Source: Carboxydocella sporoproducens DSM 16521 (GTDB lineage Bacteria; Bacillota; GCA-003054495; Carboxydocellales; Carboxydocellaceae). Taken from it: 64,000 bases of DNA. The position numbers and the translations under genes were made by a program. Below, in pieces: positions 33,822 to 43,028 of this stretch. The notes under the pieces were generated by a model. That model was not told the origin of the DNA. It did no database searches and saw nothing but the letters and a program-made list of their open reading frames with translations. The stretch covers positions 1 through 64,000 of the forward strand of contig NZ_FUXM01000006.1 of the NCBI RefSeq assembly GCF_900167165.1, given 5' to 3'. The first letter of the stretch is position 1. Every line of letters begins with the position of its first letter.

Positions 33822-35409
33822 CCATTACCCCCTCATAACTGAATTTAACCAGAAAAAGGGTTCCCTGCTGGGGCCGTGAGCGCAAAATAATTTTACCTCC
33901 GGCGTTTTCCGCCTGCTGTTTGATTAAATACAGGCCCAGCCCTCTCCCCTCTGGCCGTTTGGTAGAATACCCCAGCTGAAAATAGCGGTCAAAATCCACA
34001 TCAATCAGACCCGGGCCCCCATCGGCCACCCAGAGTATCAATTCCTTTTGATCCTGTTTGATCCCGCATTTCACCCAGCGCTTTTCCTGCTGGCAGGGTA
34101 ATACTGCTTCCATAGCGTTTTCCAGCAGGTTCCCCATAATCAGCACGATGTCACTGGCAGTCAAATTGGCTGGCAGGGTCTTTAACTCTGATTTTCGGTC
34201 CAGTTCAAACCGGATATTCAGTTCCTTGGCCCGACCCATTTTGCCCAGCAACAGCCCGGCAATAGCCGGATCTTTGACCTGTCGCGTAAGAAAAGCTGTG
34301 ATTTCCTGTTGCTGTTCCGTAATGCGGAAGATATAATCCAGCGCCTCCTGATAACGATGAAGCTGGATTAACCCGGCGATGGTATGGAGCTTATTCAGGT
34401 TTTCGTGGTTCTGCACCCGCAGGGCCTCGACAAACTTTTTCACCCCGGTTAATTCTTCCGCCAGCCGCCTTACTTCCGACTTATCCCGAAACACCGCTAC
34501 CGCCCCGATGATTTTCTCCCGCCAGCGGATGGGCAAGCGATTGGAAACAATGATCTTGCGGTTAAATACCAGTTCCTGATTGAATTGACTGCTTCCGGTG
34601 CTGATCACTTCCGGCAGTGCGGTATTGGGGATAACCTCATTTATTGGACGTCCCAGCAATTCTTCCTCTGCTATGCCCAGAATTTGTCGGGCCGCAGGAT
34701 TAATCAAGGTAATGCGATTTTCCCGGTCGATAGCGATAATTCCTTCATTAATAGCCGCCAGGATCGCCTCCCTTTCTTCCATCAAAGCGGCGATTTCCTC
34801 CGGTTCCAGGCCAAAAATGGCCTGCTTGACATGAGCAGCCAGATAAAAAGCACCAATAGCACCAGCGAACAGGGCGAGGATCATCGTCAGATATATACTG
34901 CTTTTCCACTCCAGCAGCACTTCCCCCAGGGAAGGGGTCAAAATCCCCACCACTACTACTCCCACCTGGGCAATGCCCCGTTCATCCTTAATCGGGACAA
35001 AGGCACGCACAGCTTCCCCGTTGACTCCCACTGCCAGAGAAGTATATTCATTATCGGCAAAGGCCGGTCCCTCATCTCCACCGGCAAAAATCGTGCCGAT
35101 CCGATTGGCCACCGGATGGGATAAGCGCTTTTTGTTCATATCCAGTACCACAATATAATCTACATTGGTAGCCAGCCGAATCCGTTCCACATAAGGCTGA
35201 ATAATTTTTTCTGCCCCCGGACGCCCGACATTTTGCTGAATCAAAGGAGATTGGGCCACGGTGCGGCCAATGGCCAGGGCCCGCCGCCCCAGTTCAGAAC
35301 GAAAATCCTGAACTGATTGCCAGCTCACTACCACCGCCACAATGGTTACCGAAAACATGACGATCAGAAAAGCCAGCAGGGTCATTTTGGTCCGCAAGCG
35401 TATAGTCAT
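33790..35409 (-). CDS. CitA/DcuS-type sensor histidine kinase
   Basis: The protein has 539 residues: membrane helix 1 (about 8-30), an extracellular Cache/PDC sensor (about 31-170), membrane helix 2 (about 178-198), a cytoplasmic PAS domain (about 215-325), and a dimerisation helix with QNHENLNKLHTIAGL (phosphorylated His) near 352. The ATPase domain has the N box NLLENAMEAV, DGGPGL and GRGLGLYLI. The layout is that of C4-dicarboxylate/citrate sensors. It pairs with the overlapping response regulator and presumably senses the acid imported by the TRAP system. Confidence 0.93.
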   Translation of the reverse strand: MTIRLRTKMTLLAFLIVMFSVTIVAVVVSWQSVQDFRSELGRRALAIGRTVAQSPLIQQNVGRPGAEKIIQPYVERIRLATNVDYIVVLDMNKKRLSHPVANRIGTIFAGGDEGPAFADNEYTSLAVGVNGEAVRAFVPIKDERGIAQVGVVVVGILTPSLGEVLLEWKSSIYLTMILALFAGAIGAFYLAAHVKQAIFGLEPEEIAALMEEREAILAAINEGIIAIDRENRITLINPAARQILGIAEEELLGRPINEVIPNTALPEVISTGSSQFNQELVFNRKIIVSNRLPIRWREKIIGAVAVFRDKSEVRRLAEELTGVKKFVEALRVQNHENLNKLHTIAGLIQLHRYQEALDYIFRITEQQQEITAFLTRQVKDPAIAGLLLGKMGRAKELNIRFELDRKSELKTLPANLTASDIVLIMGNLLENAMEAVLPCQQEKRWVKCGIKQDQKELILWVADGGPGLIDVDFDRYFQLGYSTKRPEGRGLGLYLIKQQAENAGGKIILRSRPQQGTLFLVKFSYEGVMDGATSARIAD

Positions 35410-35500
35410 TCCGGAAAACCTCCCTCATCCCCGCTGCTGCTATACTTCGACATTTTTAACAGCTTCCCTGCCCGAACAAGCGAAAATGTGATAAAAGTCA

Positions 35501-35529
35501 TTGCTATTTCCAAACAGATTAGTTAAAAT
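35501..35529 (+). promoter_or_regulatory. Promoter of the NapH-like gene
   Basis: TTGCTA (35501-35506), a 17-base spacer and TAAAAT (35524-35529) fit a sigma-A promoter. The transcript would begin near 35536, downstream of both ATG codons in the long frame, which supports a TTG start at 35576. Confidence 0.5.
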
Positions 35530-35575
35530 GGTATTTGTTATAAAAAGTACAATCCGCAGAAGGGAGAGGAAGAAA

Positions 35576-36577
35576 TTGTCACAGCAATTCTGGCGTCGCC
35601 TGAGTCAGGCCTTTTTTGTTCTTGCCAGCCTCTGGATCGGCTATCAATTCTATCAGTTTTATCTCTACCTGGAAGGGACTGGGCCTGCTGCCAGCCGTCC
35701 CCCCGGAGTAGAAGGCTATCTGCCCATTGCCGCCCTGGTGGGGCTAAAATACTGGCTAACTACTGGTAACTGGGACCCGGTTCACCCTGCCGGCCTGACT
35801 TTGCTCCTCTTTTTCCTGGCTATTTCCTGGCTGTTACATAAAGCCTTTTGCAGCTGGATTTGCCCGATCGGCAGTTTATTCGAGAGCGTGAGCTGGCTGG
35901 GTCGGAAACTGGGCCTGCCCGGCCATAAACAGCCCTGGCCCCGCCGTCACCTGGTATTGAAAATCCTGGACTGGTTGTTGCGCAGTATCAAGTATATCTT
36001 GATGATCTTTTTCCTGTATTACATTCTCCTGGGCATGAGTGGTGAAGAACTGGCCGCCTATCTGCAAACACCCTATATGGCTCTGGCTGATGTAGCCATG
36101 TTGCAGTTTTTCCTCAGCCCGGGTACCGTTTTTTTGACGGTGGTAGGTATCTTTCTGCTGGGCAGCCTGTTCGGCACCAATCTCTGGTGTCGCTATCTCT
36201 GCCCCTATGGCGCCCTCATGGGACTTATGGGCAGCCTGGGCCTGAGCCGGATCCAGCGGGATAGCAATAGCTGCATTAACTGTCAGGCCTGTAACCGGGC
36301 CTGCCCCAACTGGCTGCCAGTGGCTGAATCCCGGCGGGTACACAGCCCCGATTGCCATCTCTGTCTGCAGTGTGTCAGCGCCTGCCCGGTTCCAGGCACC
36401 TTAAAGCCCGGTTTCTGGTCCCGCTTTACCGGCAAGGAGGCAATGACTGTCGCAGTACTGGTTCTAGGACTGTTCCTGCTGGTTTACGTTGTAGCCCGGT
36501 TGACCGGCCACTGGGATAATGGCCTCTCCATCGATTTTTACCGGCAAATGCGGGCCTTTTATACCGGCCACCCCTGA
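35576..36577 (+). CDS. NapH/CcoG-like membrane polyferredoxin
   Basis: The protein has 333 residues and about five or six membrane helices. FCSWICPIGSLFE and CRYLCPYGALMGLMG are the paired C-x3-CP motifs of the NapH family, followed by two [4Fe-4S] sites (CINCQACNRACP and CHLCLQCVSACP). Family members pass electrons between the quinone pool and periplasmic redox enzymes. I use a TTG start at 35576 with AGGGAGAGG 6 bases upstream. It is alone, divergent from the kinase, and its stop codon directly abuts the convergent ABC gene stop. The redox partner is unknown. Confidence 0.8.
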   Translation: MSQQFWRRLSQAFFVLASLWIGYQFYQFYLYLEGTGPAASRPPGVEGYLPIAALVGLKYWLTTGNWDPVHPAGLTLLLFFLAISWLLHKAFCSWICPIGSLFESVSWLGRKLGLPGHKQPWPRRHLVLKILDWLLRSIKYILMIFFLYYILLGMSGEELAAYLQTPYMALADVAMLQFFLSPGTVFLTVVGIFLLGSLFGTNLWCRYLCPYGALMGLMGSLGLSRIQRDSNSCINCQACNRACPNWLPVAESRRVHSPDCHLCLQCVSACPVPGTLKPGFWSRFTGKEAMTVAVLVLGLFLLVYVVARLTGHWDNGLSIDFYRQMRAFYTGHP

Positions 36578-37366
36578 TCAGTTTCCAGCACCGGTATAGC
36601 GCCTGATGCCCCGATTCCAGATCAGCACCCCGATTAGGAAAACTACCAGGCCGACCAGCGGAGTTAAAATCCCGCCGGTCAGGCCTTCTTTTTTGCCCAG
36701 CAGCAAGGCTGCCGGAAAATAGCCGGTAAAGGCAAAGGGCAATATAAAGGTGAGGATGAAACGGACAATTCCCCGATATACAGTGACAGGATAACGGCCA
36801 TAAACCGAGATATTATACATAGTGGGCATCAGGGCGATATTGCCTTCAAACCAGAAGGCCAGACTGGCCAGTGCTATGAAGATGCCACCATAGACCAACG
36901 TTCCTCCTGTAACCGTCAAAATCAGCACGGGAAAATGCCACCAGCTCCAGTCCAGCCCAGCGGTTTTGGCACCATAAAGCAAAACGAGAAAGCCGCTGAC
37001 CAGGCTGAGGGCTGATTCCAGTTCAATCTGTTCCAGCATTACCTGAAACAGGGAAGGGGCTGGACGAACCAGGACCCGGTCCAGTTCCCCCTGAAGAATA
37101 TAGCGACGGGGAACTTCAAAGAAATTGCTGAAAAAAACATTGAACAGAGCATAGGGTAAGAGAAAAAAACCATAGAGAAACAGCATTTCCCCTTCATTCC
37201 AACCATTGAGCCTGGGAATCTGGCGAAAAATGACCAGAATCAGCACCAGACTCATAATCTGACTCATAAGATCAGCGAAAAACTGGGCAAAAAAATCTCC
37301 CCGGTATGCCAGCAGTTTCTTCAGGTACTGTTTGCTGTATCCGCTAAAAAGCCGCCAGTAATGCAT
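36578..37366 (-). CDS. ABC-2 type permease (DUF990-like), second subunit
   Basis: The protein has 262 residues with six predicted membrane helices. It belongs to the ABC-2 permease group always found as a pair with an ATPase, as here. Homologues have been linked to export of cationic drugs such as viologens. It starts one base after the other permease's stop, and an AGGGGGG box lies inside the upstream gene end. The substrate cannot be told from sequence. Confidence 0.85.
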   Translation of the reverse strand: MHYWRLFSGYSKQYLKKLLAYRGDFFAQFFADLMSQIMSLVLILVIFRQIPRLNGWNEGEMLFLYGFFLLPYALFNVFFSNFFEVPRRYILQGELDRVLVRPAPSLFQVMLEQIELESALSLVSGFLVLLYGAKTAGLDWSWWHFPVLILTVTGGTLVYGGIFIALASLAFWFEGNIALMPTMYNISVYGRYPVTVYRGIVRFILTFILPFAFTGYFPAALLLGKKEGLTGGILTPLVGLVVFLIGVLIWNRGIRRYTGAGN

Positions 37367-37367
37367 G

Positions 37368-38159
37368 TTATCCCCCCTGTATCATTAGCCCTTTCAGAGC
37401 CCGCTGCCAGAGCAGCCGGGAAATGAAAGCCAGCACCAGAAACCAGAGGACCTGTTCCGCCAGGACCTGCCAGCCTGCAGCCGGACTGATTTTCCCCAGC
37501 CAGATCAAGGTGGGCAAATAACTGATAGAACGAAAGGGCAAAAAATCGATGATTTGCTGGGCCCAGGCAGGATAAAAGCTGATCGGAACTAACAGTCCGG
37601 AGAGCAAATCCACCAGCACTCGCTTCATCCGCTGAATGCCCGTATTATTATAGGTATAAAAAGTCAGGTAACCGGTAAGCAAATTGAGCTGGGCATTGAC
37701 CAGAAAACTGCCTAAAGCCGCTAACAAAAACATCCCCCAGGCTGTCAGACTGGACGGTAATTTAAAGGGATAAAAGAGATACATCACTAAGCCGCTAGGA
37801 AGAGTAAAGACCAGAAGACGAAAAAGGGCTTCTCCCAGAGCCCGGGCCAGCTTGACCGCCCCGTAATCATAAGGCCGCAACAATTCCAGCACAATCCGCC
37901 CTTCTCGCACTTCCAGGGCGATTTCCCTTTCCAGATTATTGAAATAAAAAGAGCGCACTACCCAGGCTACGATTACGTAACTTAGCATTTCCGAATGAGT
38001 AAAACCAGCCAGGGGCCGCCTGGCAGCATAGATAGCATCCCAGAGGAAAAAATAGCCACCAATCTGCACCAGGTAGTTGAGCACACCGGTCAGGTTGGAA
38101 ACCCGGTAAGCCAGCTGTTTCATGAATTCCATGCGGATCAGAGTCAGATATATTCTCAT
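37368..38159 (-). CDS. ABC-2 type permease (DUF990-like), first subunit
   Basis: The protein has 263 residues and six predicted membrane helices, with YVIVAWVVRSFYFNN and LLRPYDYGAVKLARALGEA near the middle, typical of this ABC-2 permease group. It forms a heterodimer with the downstream permease. Its ATG overlaps the ATPase stop (ATGA), so the two are translationally coupled. Confidence 0.85.
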   Translation of the reverse strand: MRIYLTLIRMEFMKQLAYRVSNLTGVLNYLVQIGGYFFLWDAIYAARRPLAGFTHSEMLSYVIVAWVVRSFYFNNLEREIALEVREGRIVLELLRPYDYGAVKLARALGEALFRLLVFTLPSGLVMYLFYPFKLPSSLTAWGMFLLAALGSFLVNAQLNLLTGYLTFYTYNNTGIQRMKRVLVDLLSGLLVPISFYPAWAQQIIDFLPFRSISYLPTLIWLGKISPAAGWQVLAEQVLWFLVLAFISRLLWQRALKGLMIQGG

Positions 38160-39169
38160 AAGGCCAGGCCTCCCTGGCGATAAATATCGGCGACAATTTC
38201 CTCAATAGGTGTCTCCTCAATTTTGATATCCAGTACCGGTAACCGGTTCAGGATAGGCTGCAGGATAGCAGCTGTTGTCACCTCTTGTTCCACAAAAGAG
38301 CCATTCCAGATCCGCCCCTCATCCTGAGCCTGCCATCTCACCGGCAGGTGGCCGCAGATCTCCTGCCAGACAATTGGCGCCACCGGTTGTTCCAGTTCAA
38401 TCCGCAACTGGCGCTCCCGGCCAAATTGCTGGCGCAGGTTGTCCAGATTACCATCATAAATTTTTCTGCCCTGGTCAATAATCACTACCCGCTGACAGAG
38501 AGCTTCGATATCCCCCAGGTCATGGGTAGTAAGAAAAATGGTCGTACCGTCTTCCCGGTTTACTTCCTGGAGAAAGCGCCGGATTTCATTTTTGGCTACC
38601 ACATCCAGACCGATAGTAGGTTCATCCAGGAATATCAAGGGCGGACGGTGAATAAGGGCGGCTGCCAGCTCACTGCGCATGCGCTGACCCAGGCTCAATT
38701 TGCGTACCGGAGTATGCAGAAAAGATGATAGAGACAGGCGATCAGCAAAATCGGCAATCCGCTTCTCCAGCAAAGAATCAGGAACCCGGTAGAGCTGACC
38801 CAGCAAGCGCAGCGACTCAATCACCGCCAGATCCCACCAGAGCTGGCTGCGCTGGCCAAACACCACCCCGATCTGCCGTACATACCTTTCCCTCTCCTGG
38901 TAGGGCGTAAACCCATTGACCAGAAGCCGCCCCGAGCTGGGTACCAGGACCCCGGTCAGCATTTTGATGGTGGTAGATTTACCGGCTCCATTAGCGCCGA
39001 TAAAACCGATAATCTCCCCCCGCTTCACTTGCAGGTTCAGGTTATCCACAGCCCTGAGGATACGGTAGTCCCGCTGGAACAAATCCAGTACTGCTCCCCA
39101 TAAACCCTCCCGGCGTTTAAACAAACGAAATTCTTTGGTTAAGTTCACAGTTTCGATGATATAGTCCAT
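38156..39169 (-). CDS. ABC-2 exporter ATP-binding protein
   Basis: The protein has 337 residues. Walker A GANGAGKSTT is near 58, the signature LSLGQRMRSELA near 152, Walker B LIFLDEPTIGLD near 172 and the switch His in TTHDLGD near 207. It powers the two permeases encoded downstream. A C-terminal extension of about 90 residues is normal for this subgroup. It has GGAGGAGAAAAGGAG before the ATG. Confidence 0.92.
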   Translation of the reverse strand: MDYIIETVNLTKEFRLFKRREGLWGAVLDLFQRDYRILRAVDNLNLQVKRGEIIGFIGANGAGKSTTIKMLTGVLVPSSGRLLVNGFTPYQERERYVRQIGVVFGQRSQLWWDLAVIESLRLLGQLYRVPDSLLEKRIADFADRLSLSSFLHTPVRKLSLGQRMRSELAAALIHRPPLIFLDEPTIGLDVVAKNEIRRFLQEVNREDGTTIFLTTHDLGDIEALCQRVVIIDQGRKIYDGNLDNLRQQFGRERQLRIELEQPVAPIVWQEICGHLPVRWQAQDEGRIWNGSFVEQEVTTAAILQPILNRLPVLDIKIEETPIEEIVADIYRQGGLAL

Positions 39170-39205
39170 CTCCTTTTCTCCTCCTTCGCCTCCCTCATTA
39201 TAACA

Positions 39206-39241
39206 TAAAATTAGAGCCCCAGGCGTTAAGCCTGCGGCTCT
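39206..39241 (-). terminator. Intrinsic terminator of the chemoreceptor gene
   Basis: AGAGCC (39213-39218) and GGCTCT (39236-39241), extended inward by CAGGC/GCCTG, form a stem followed by AATTTTATG on the minus strand. It overlaps the last codons of the chemoreceptor gene. Confidence 0.65.
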
Positions 39242-41088
39242 AAATGAAATTGACTTACTGCTTCCTCCATTTCCCTGGTCATTTCCACCAGCTGCTCACT
39301 GGCGGTAGAAATTTCCGCAGTCAAACCCTGCAGTTGTTCACTAAGGGCTGACATCTCCTGGGCACTGGCGCTGTTTTCACCAGCCATTTCCGTAATTTTA
39401 ACCATTACTGTTTCAATAGTCCTGGCCGCAGCACTAATTTCTTCTGCCTGAGCAGCCGATTCCTTAATGGCCCTGGTCAGCTCTTTGACAGCAGCAACAG
39501 CACCTTTACCAGCCTGATTAATGTTTTCCGATTCGCCAGCAATCCGTTCCACCTGATTAAACGTACTGTTCATTTGCTGAACTATGGTTTCCAGCGCCTG
39601 TCCGGTGCGCTCAGCCAGGCTGATGCCAGTTTCCACTTCTGACTCCCCTTGTACCATACCGTCAACCGCACGCTGGATGCCCGCCTGAATATCGTGGACC
39701 AGCTGGCTGATTTCCCGGGCCGCTCCTGCCGACTTTTCGGCCAGCTTTCTCACCTCATCAGCCACCACGGCAAAACCTTTGCCATGTTCGCCGGCCCGGG
39801 CTGCCTCAATAGCAGCATTTAAGGCTAGCAAATTAGTCTGTTCGGCAATGTCCACAATCACCTGGATTATCCCATCAATCTGATTGGAAGCAGCCCCCAG
39901 GCGTTTAACCTGTTCCGCAGCATAACTGACGGACTGGCGCACTTTGGCCATCCCGGCAACAGTTTCAGCCACTACTTGTCTGCTGTCACTGGCCACCTGC
40001 TGCGTCTGGGTGGCCTGATTAGCCAGCTCCTGGTTTTCTTCACTGATTTTACGAATCCCGGCAGCGGTAACAGCTACCATTTTTCTTACTTCTTCTGCCT
40101 GTTCACTTTGTTCTTCCAGCAAAGCCGCAATCTGGTTCACGCTTTCAACCAGATTCTCCACTGCACTCAGGGCCTGCTGGCTTTCTCCTACCTGGACATG
40201 GGCTTTCTGGTCAACAACCGTTATGGCAGCTGCCAGCTGACCATTGGCTTCCGCCCCATTCTCAGCCCCTGCTGCCATTTGCCGGGCAAAGTGGGTCAGA
40301 TCAACGGCTTTCATTTTCATGCCTTCTACCAGAGTATACAAATGTTCTACCATTTGATTAAAGCTGCGCTCCAGCTGACCAAATTCATCCTTTCGGCCCA
40401 AATTCAATCTGGTATAAAGCTGTCCACTGGCTACCAGCTGCATTCCTGATTGCAGTTCTTTAATGGGCTTTAACAAATGGCGCTGTAAGACAAAACCCAA
40501 TACCAGCGCACCTACTAGAGATAGAGCTCCTAAACCGATGGTCCGCCAGCGGAAAGCTGCAGCCAGCTGGTCATAATAGGCATTGGGCACACCCACATAA
40601 AGTATGCCGATAACTTTCCCTTCCGGGTTTTTGATCGGCTCGTAGATAGTCTGGTACATGCGGCCGACTACTTCTGCCTCACCAAGAAAGGTTTTCTGTT
40701 CTACCAGCACTTCCTGGCGAACTTTTTCAGAAACTTTTGTACCCACCGCCCGGCTGCCATCAGGCCTGCGAACATTAGTAGCTACCCGAACATCGCCCTG
40801 AAAGATGGTAACGGTATCGCCTGTTTTCTGGCCGATTAAATCCACAGCAGAATAATCATCATTGATCCGGTACTCGCCTTTGTAAAGCTGACCATCGCGA
40901 ACCTGCCAGGGCCCGGGATATTTGTAATTCAGGATAATTTTACTCATTTCCAGGTCGCTTCGAAGTTTTTGTCTGGCAGCTGCCAGCAACTGGTCTTTGG
41001 CAGCTGCTGCAGTATAAAAAGCTAACAATAGCACTGCAAAAAAAGTTAATCCAACTAGTGCTGCATAAAGTTTTCTGGCATAACTCAC
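39226..41088 (-). CDS. Methyl-accepting chemotaxis protein with single-Cache sensor
   Basis: The protein has 620 residues: membrane helix 1 (about 8-28), an extracellular single-Cache domain (about 33-173), membrane helix 2 (about 185-205), HAMP (about 206-258) and the long signalling hairpin, with the conserved tip [20 protein letters not shown] near 425. Its sensor domain is strikingly similar to that of the regulator at 11896-12987 (shared segments [53 protein letters not shown]), so both probably detect the same compound. It begins with GTG after AAAGGGG. It implies the cell is motile; no che genes are in the window. Confidence 0.93.
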   Translation of the reverse strand: MSYARKLYAALVGLTFFAVLLLAFYTAAAAKDQLLAAARQKLRSDLEMSKIILNYKYPGPWQVRDGQLYKGEYRINDDYSAVDLIGQKTGDTVTIFQGDVRVATNVRRPDGSRAVGTKVSEKVRQEVLVEQKTFLGEAEVVGRMYQTIYEPIKNPEGKVIGILYVGVPNAYYDQLAAAFRWRTIGLGALSLVGALVLGFVLQRHLLKPIKELQSGMQLVASGQLYTRLNLGRKDEFGQLERSFNQMVEHLYTLVEGMKMKAVDLTHFARQMAAGAENGAEANGQLAAAITVVDQKAHVQVGESQQALSAVENLVESVNQIAALLEEQSEQAEEVRKMVAVTAAGIRKISEENQELANQATQTQQVASDSRQVVAETVAGMAKVRQSVSYAAEQVKRLGAASNQIDGIIQVIVDIAEQTNLLALNAAIEAARAGEHGKGFAVVADEVRKLAEKSAGAAREISQLVHDIQAGIQRAVDGMVQGESEVETGISLAERTGQALETIVQQMNSTFNQVERIAGESENINQAGKGAVAAVKELTRAIKESAAQAEEISAAARTIETVMVKITEMAGENSASAQEMSALSEQLQGLTAEISTASEQLVEMTREMEEAVSQFHLEPQA

Positions 41089-41177
41089 TCCGCTTCCCCT
41101 TTCTTTTTGTTTTTAGAATTATTTCTACATTTTATGATTAAATCCTGCACAATTTTTGTTTTTTTGACAAAATTTCA

Positions 41178-41216
41178 ACAAAAAACAAGGGATGCCTGTT
41201 ACAGCATCCCTTGTTT
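41178..41216 (-). terminator. Intrinsic terminator after acyl-CoA synthetase gene
   Basis: AAACAAGGGATGC (41183-41195) and GCATCCCTTGTTT (41204-41216) form a 13-bp stem with an eight-base loop and a T-rich minus-strand tail. Confidence 0.85.
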
Positions 41217-41238
41217 CCTCTCTATATATTTATCCCTT

Positions 41239-42894
41239 TTACTTACCTTCCCCTAGCTTTCTCCTTCTTTCCAGTTCCCGCAGCTCTACCCGGCGGATTT
41301 TGCCGCTGATGGTCTTGGGCAGTGAAGTGACGAACTCGATTTCCCGCGGATATTTATATGGTGCAGTTACATTTTTGACATGTTCCTGCAGCTCCTTGAC
41401 CAGGGCATCTGACGGCTGATAACCAGGAGCCAGAATGACAAAGGCCTTGACGATTTCTCCCCGCAGTTCATCGGGGCTGGCCACTACCGCTGCTTCGGCC
41501 ACAGCCGGATGTTCAACCAGAGCGGACTCCACCTCAAAGGGTCCAATCCGGTAACCAGCGGAGAGAATGACATCATCCGCCCGGCCCACAAACCAGAAAT
41601 AGCCATCCTCATCTTTATAGGCACGGTCACCGGTAATATACCAGTCGCCCCGCTCGGTGGCTCTGGTGCGTTCCGGGTCTTTCCAGTATTCCTTAAACAA
41701 TCCCACCGGCCGTTCCGGTTTAATCCTGACAGCAATATCCCCTTCCTGACCGGGGGGCAGCTCATTGCCATCTTCATCGATAACGGAAATATAGAAGCCG
41801 GGAGCCGGTTTGCCCATGGAACCGAACCGGGGTTCAATGCAGGGCCAGGTGGCTACCATGATCACCGATTCCGTCTGGCCATAGCCATCGCGAATTATGC
41901 AACCGGTTGCTTCTTTCCAGACCTCGATGACTTCCGGGTTAAGGGGTTCACCGGCGCCGACACAATGGCGCAGGTGGGGGAATTTATAAGACTTCAGGTC
42001 TTCCAGCACCATGACCCGGTAGGCGGTCGGCGGTCCACAGAGAGTGGTAATGGGGTAAGTGGCCAGAAGTTCCAAAGTTTTCTTGGGATCGAATTTCCCG
42101 GTGGAATGATGGATGAAAATGGCAGCACCGCAGTTCCAGGGCCCGAAGATAGAGCTCCAGGCTGCTTTAGCCCAGCCGGTATCGGAGAGGTTCCAGTGCA
42201 AATCTCCAGGCTTCAGATCCAGCCAGTATTTCCCGGTGACAATATGGCCAATGGGATAGCTGGCATGGGTATGCACAGTCATCTTGGGATAACCGGTGGT
42301 ACCGGAGGTAAAGAAGATAATAGCCGGGTCATCCGAACGAGTGTTGGCAGTTTCAAATACAGTGGGCTCATTGGCAATCAATTCACCATAATCCAGCCAG
42401 CCCTCGGCCTTGCCGCCCACCATAATGCAATGCTTCAAGGTCGGGCATTCATTGCGGATAGCATCCACTTTGGGGGCATTTTCAGCATCAGTTATGATGG
42501 CTACCCCTTCGGAAGCTTCAAAACGGTATTTCAGGTCTTTGGGAGTCAACTGGCTCGTCCCGGGAATATAAACAGCCCCAATGCGCATAATTGCCAGAAT
42601 GCTTTCCCACCATTCCGGCAGCCGGGGTAAGAGCAGGAACACCATGTCCCCTTGCTTGATGCCCAGCTTGCTGAGAGCATTGGCCAGCTGCTGGGACCGT
42701 TCGGAAAAGTACTTGAAGGTATACTTGGCTTCATTGCCGTAGTCATCCACCCACCACATGGCCAGTTTGTCCGGATCCTGGGCCCACTTGTCCACTACAT
42801 CCCGGGCGAAGTTGAAATACTCCGGCACCTGATGCTTGAACTCAGCATAGACCTTATCATAGTCCTCCATATTGGGTTTGCGCAAATCTTCCAT
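41239..42894 (-). CDS. AMP-forming acyl-CoA synthetase (acetyl/medium-chain type)
   Basis: The protein has 551 residues. The adenylate-forming motifs are all present: IIFFTSGTTGYPKM (about 180), DGYGQTES (about 320), WYITGDRAYKDEDGYFWFVGR (about 420, in two parts) and the catalytic lysine in KTISGKIRR near the C-terminus. It converts a carboxylic acid, ATP and CoA into acyl-CoA. The subtype is of the MACS/ACSM kind by overall look; the chain length of the substrate is not certain. The start at 42894 has AAGGGGG 10 bases upstream; the longer frame to 43020 runs through the terminator of the upstream gene. It is a single-gene transcript. Confidence 0.9.
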   Translation of the reverse strand: MEDLRKPNMEDYDKVYAEFKHQVPEYFNFARDVVDKWAQDPDKLAMWWVDDYGNEAKYTFKYFSERSQQLANALSKLGIKQGDMVFLLLPRLPEWWESILAIMRIGAVYIPGTSQLTPKDLKYRFEASEGVAIITDAENAPKVDAIRNECPTLKHCIMVGGKAEGWLDYGELIANEPTVFETANTRSDDPAIIFFTSGTTGYPKMTVHTHASYPIGHIVTGKYWLDLKPGDLHWNLSDTGWAKAAWSSIFGPWNCGAAIFIHHSTGKFDPKKTLELLATYPITTLCGPPTAYRVMVLEDLKSYKFPHLRHCVGAGEPLNPEVIEVWKEATGCIIRDGYGQTESVIMVATWPCIEPRFGSMGKPAPGFYISVIDEDGNELPPGQEGDIAVRIKPERPVGLFKEYWKDPERTRATERGDWYITGDRAYKDEDGYFWFVGRADDVILSAGYRIGPFEVESALVEHPAVAEAAVVASPDELRGEIVKAFVILAPGYQPSDALVKELQEHVKNVTAPYKYPREIEFVTSLPKTISGKIRRVELRELERRRKLGEGK

Positions 42895-42935
42895 CCCTTC
42901 TCTACCCCCTTGTCTTCTTTGTATTTTCAGCATAA

Positions 42936-42968
42936 ACAAAAATAGACCAGCCGACAACATCGGCTGGT
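42936..42968 (-). terminator. Intrinsic terminator of the secreted propeller gene
   Basis: ACCAGCCGA (42946-42954) and TCGGCTGGT (42960-42968) form a 9-bp stem with a five-base loop, followed on the minus strand by CTATTTTTGTTT. Confidence 0.85.
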
Positions 42969-43028
42969 AAAAAGTAGATTTTCTACCCTGAATGGTGATT
43001 TGTTGTCTGTGAACAGCCATTCAGGAAG

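Noticed and set aside
41509-42630. Long plus-strand open frame (373 codons) inside the acyl-CoA synthetase gene.
   Set aside because: It is antisense to a gene with all catalytic motifs. It lacks a ribosome binding site and a recognisable protein. The same holds for 3321-3977 and 48446-49234 on the plus strand.
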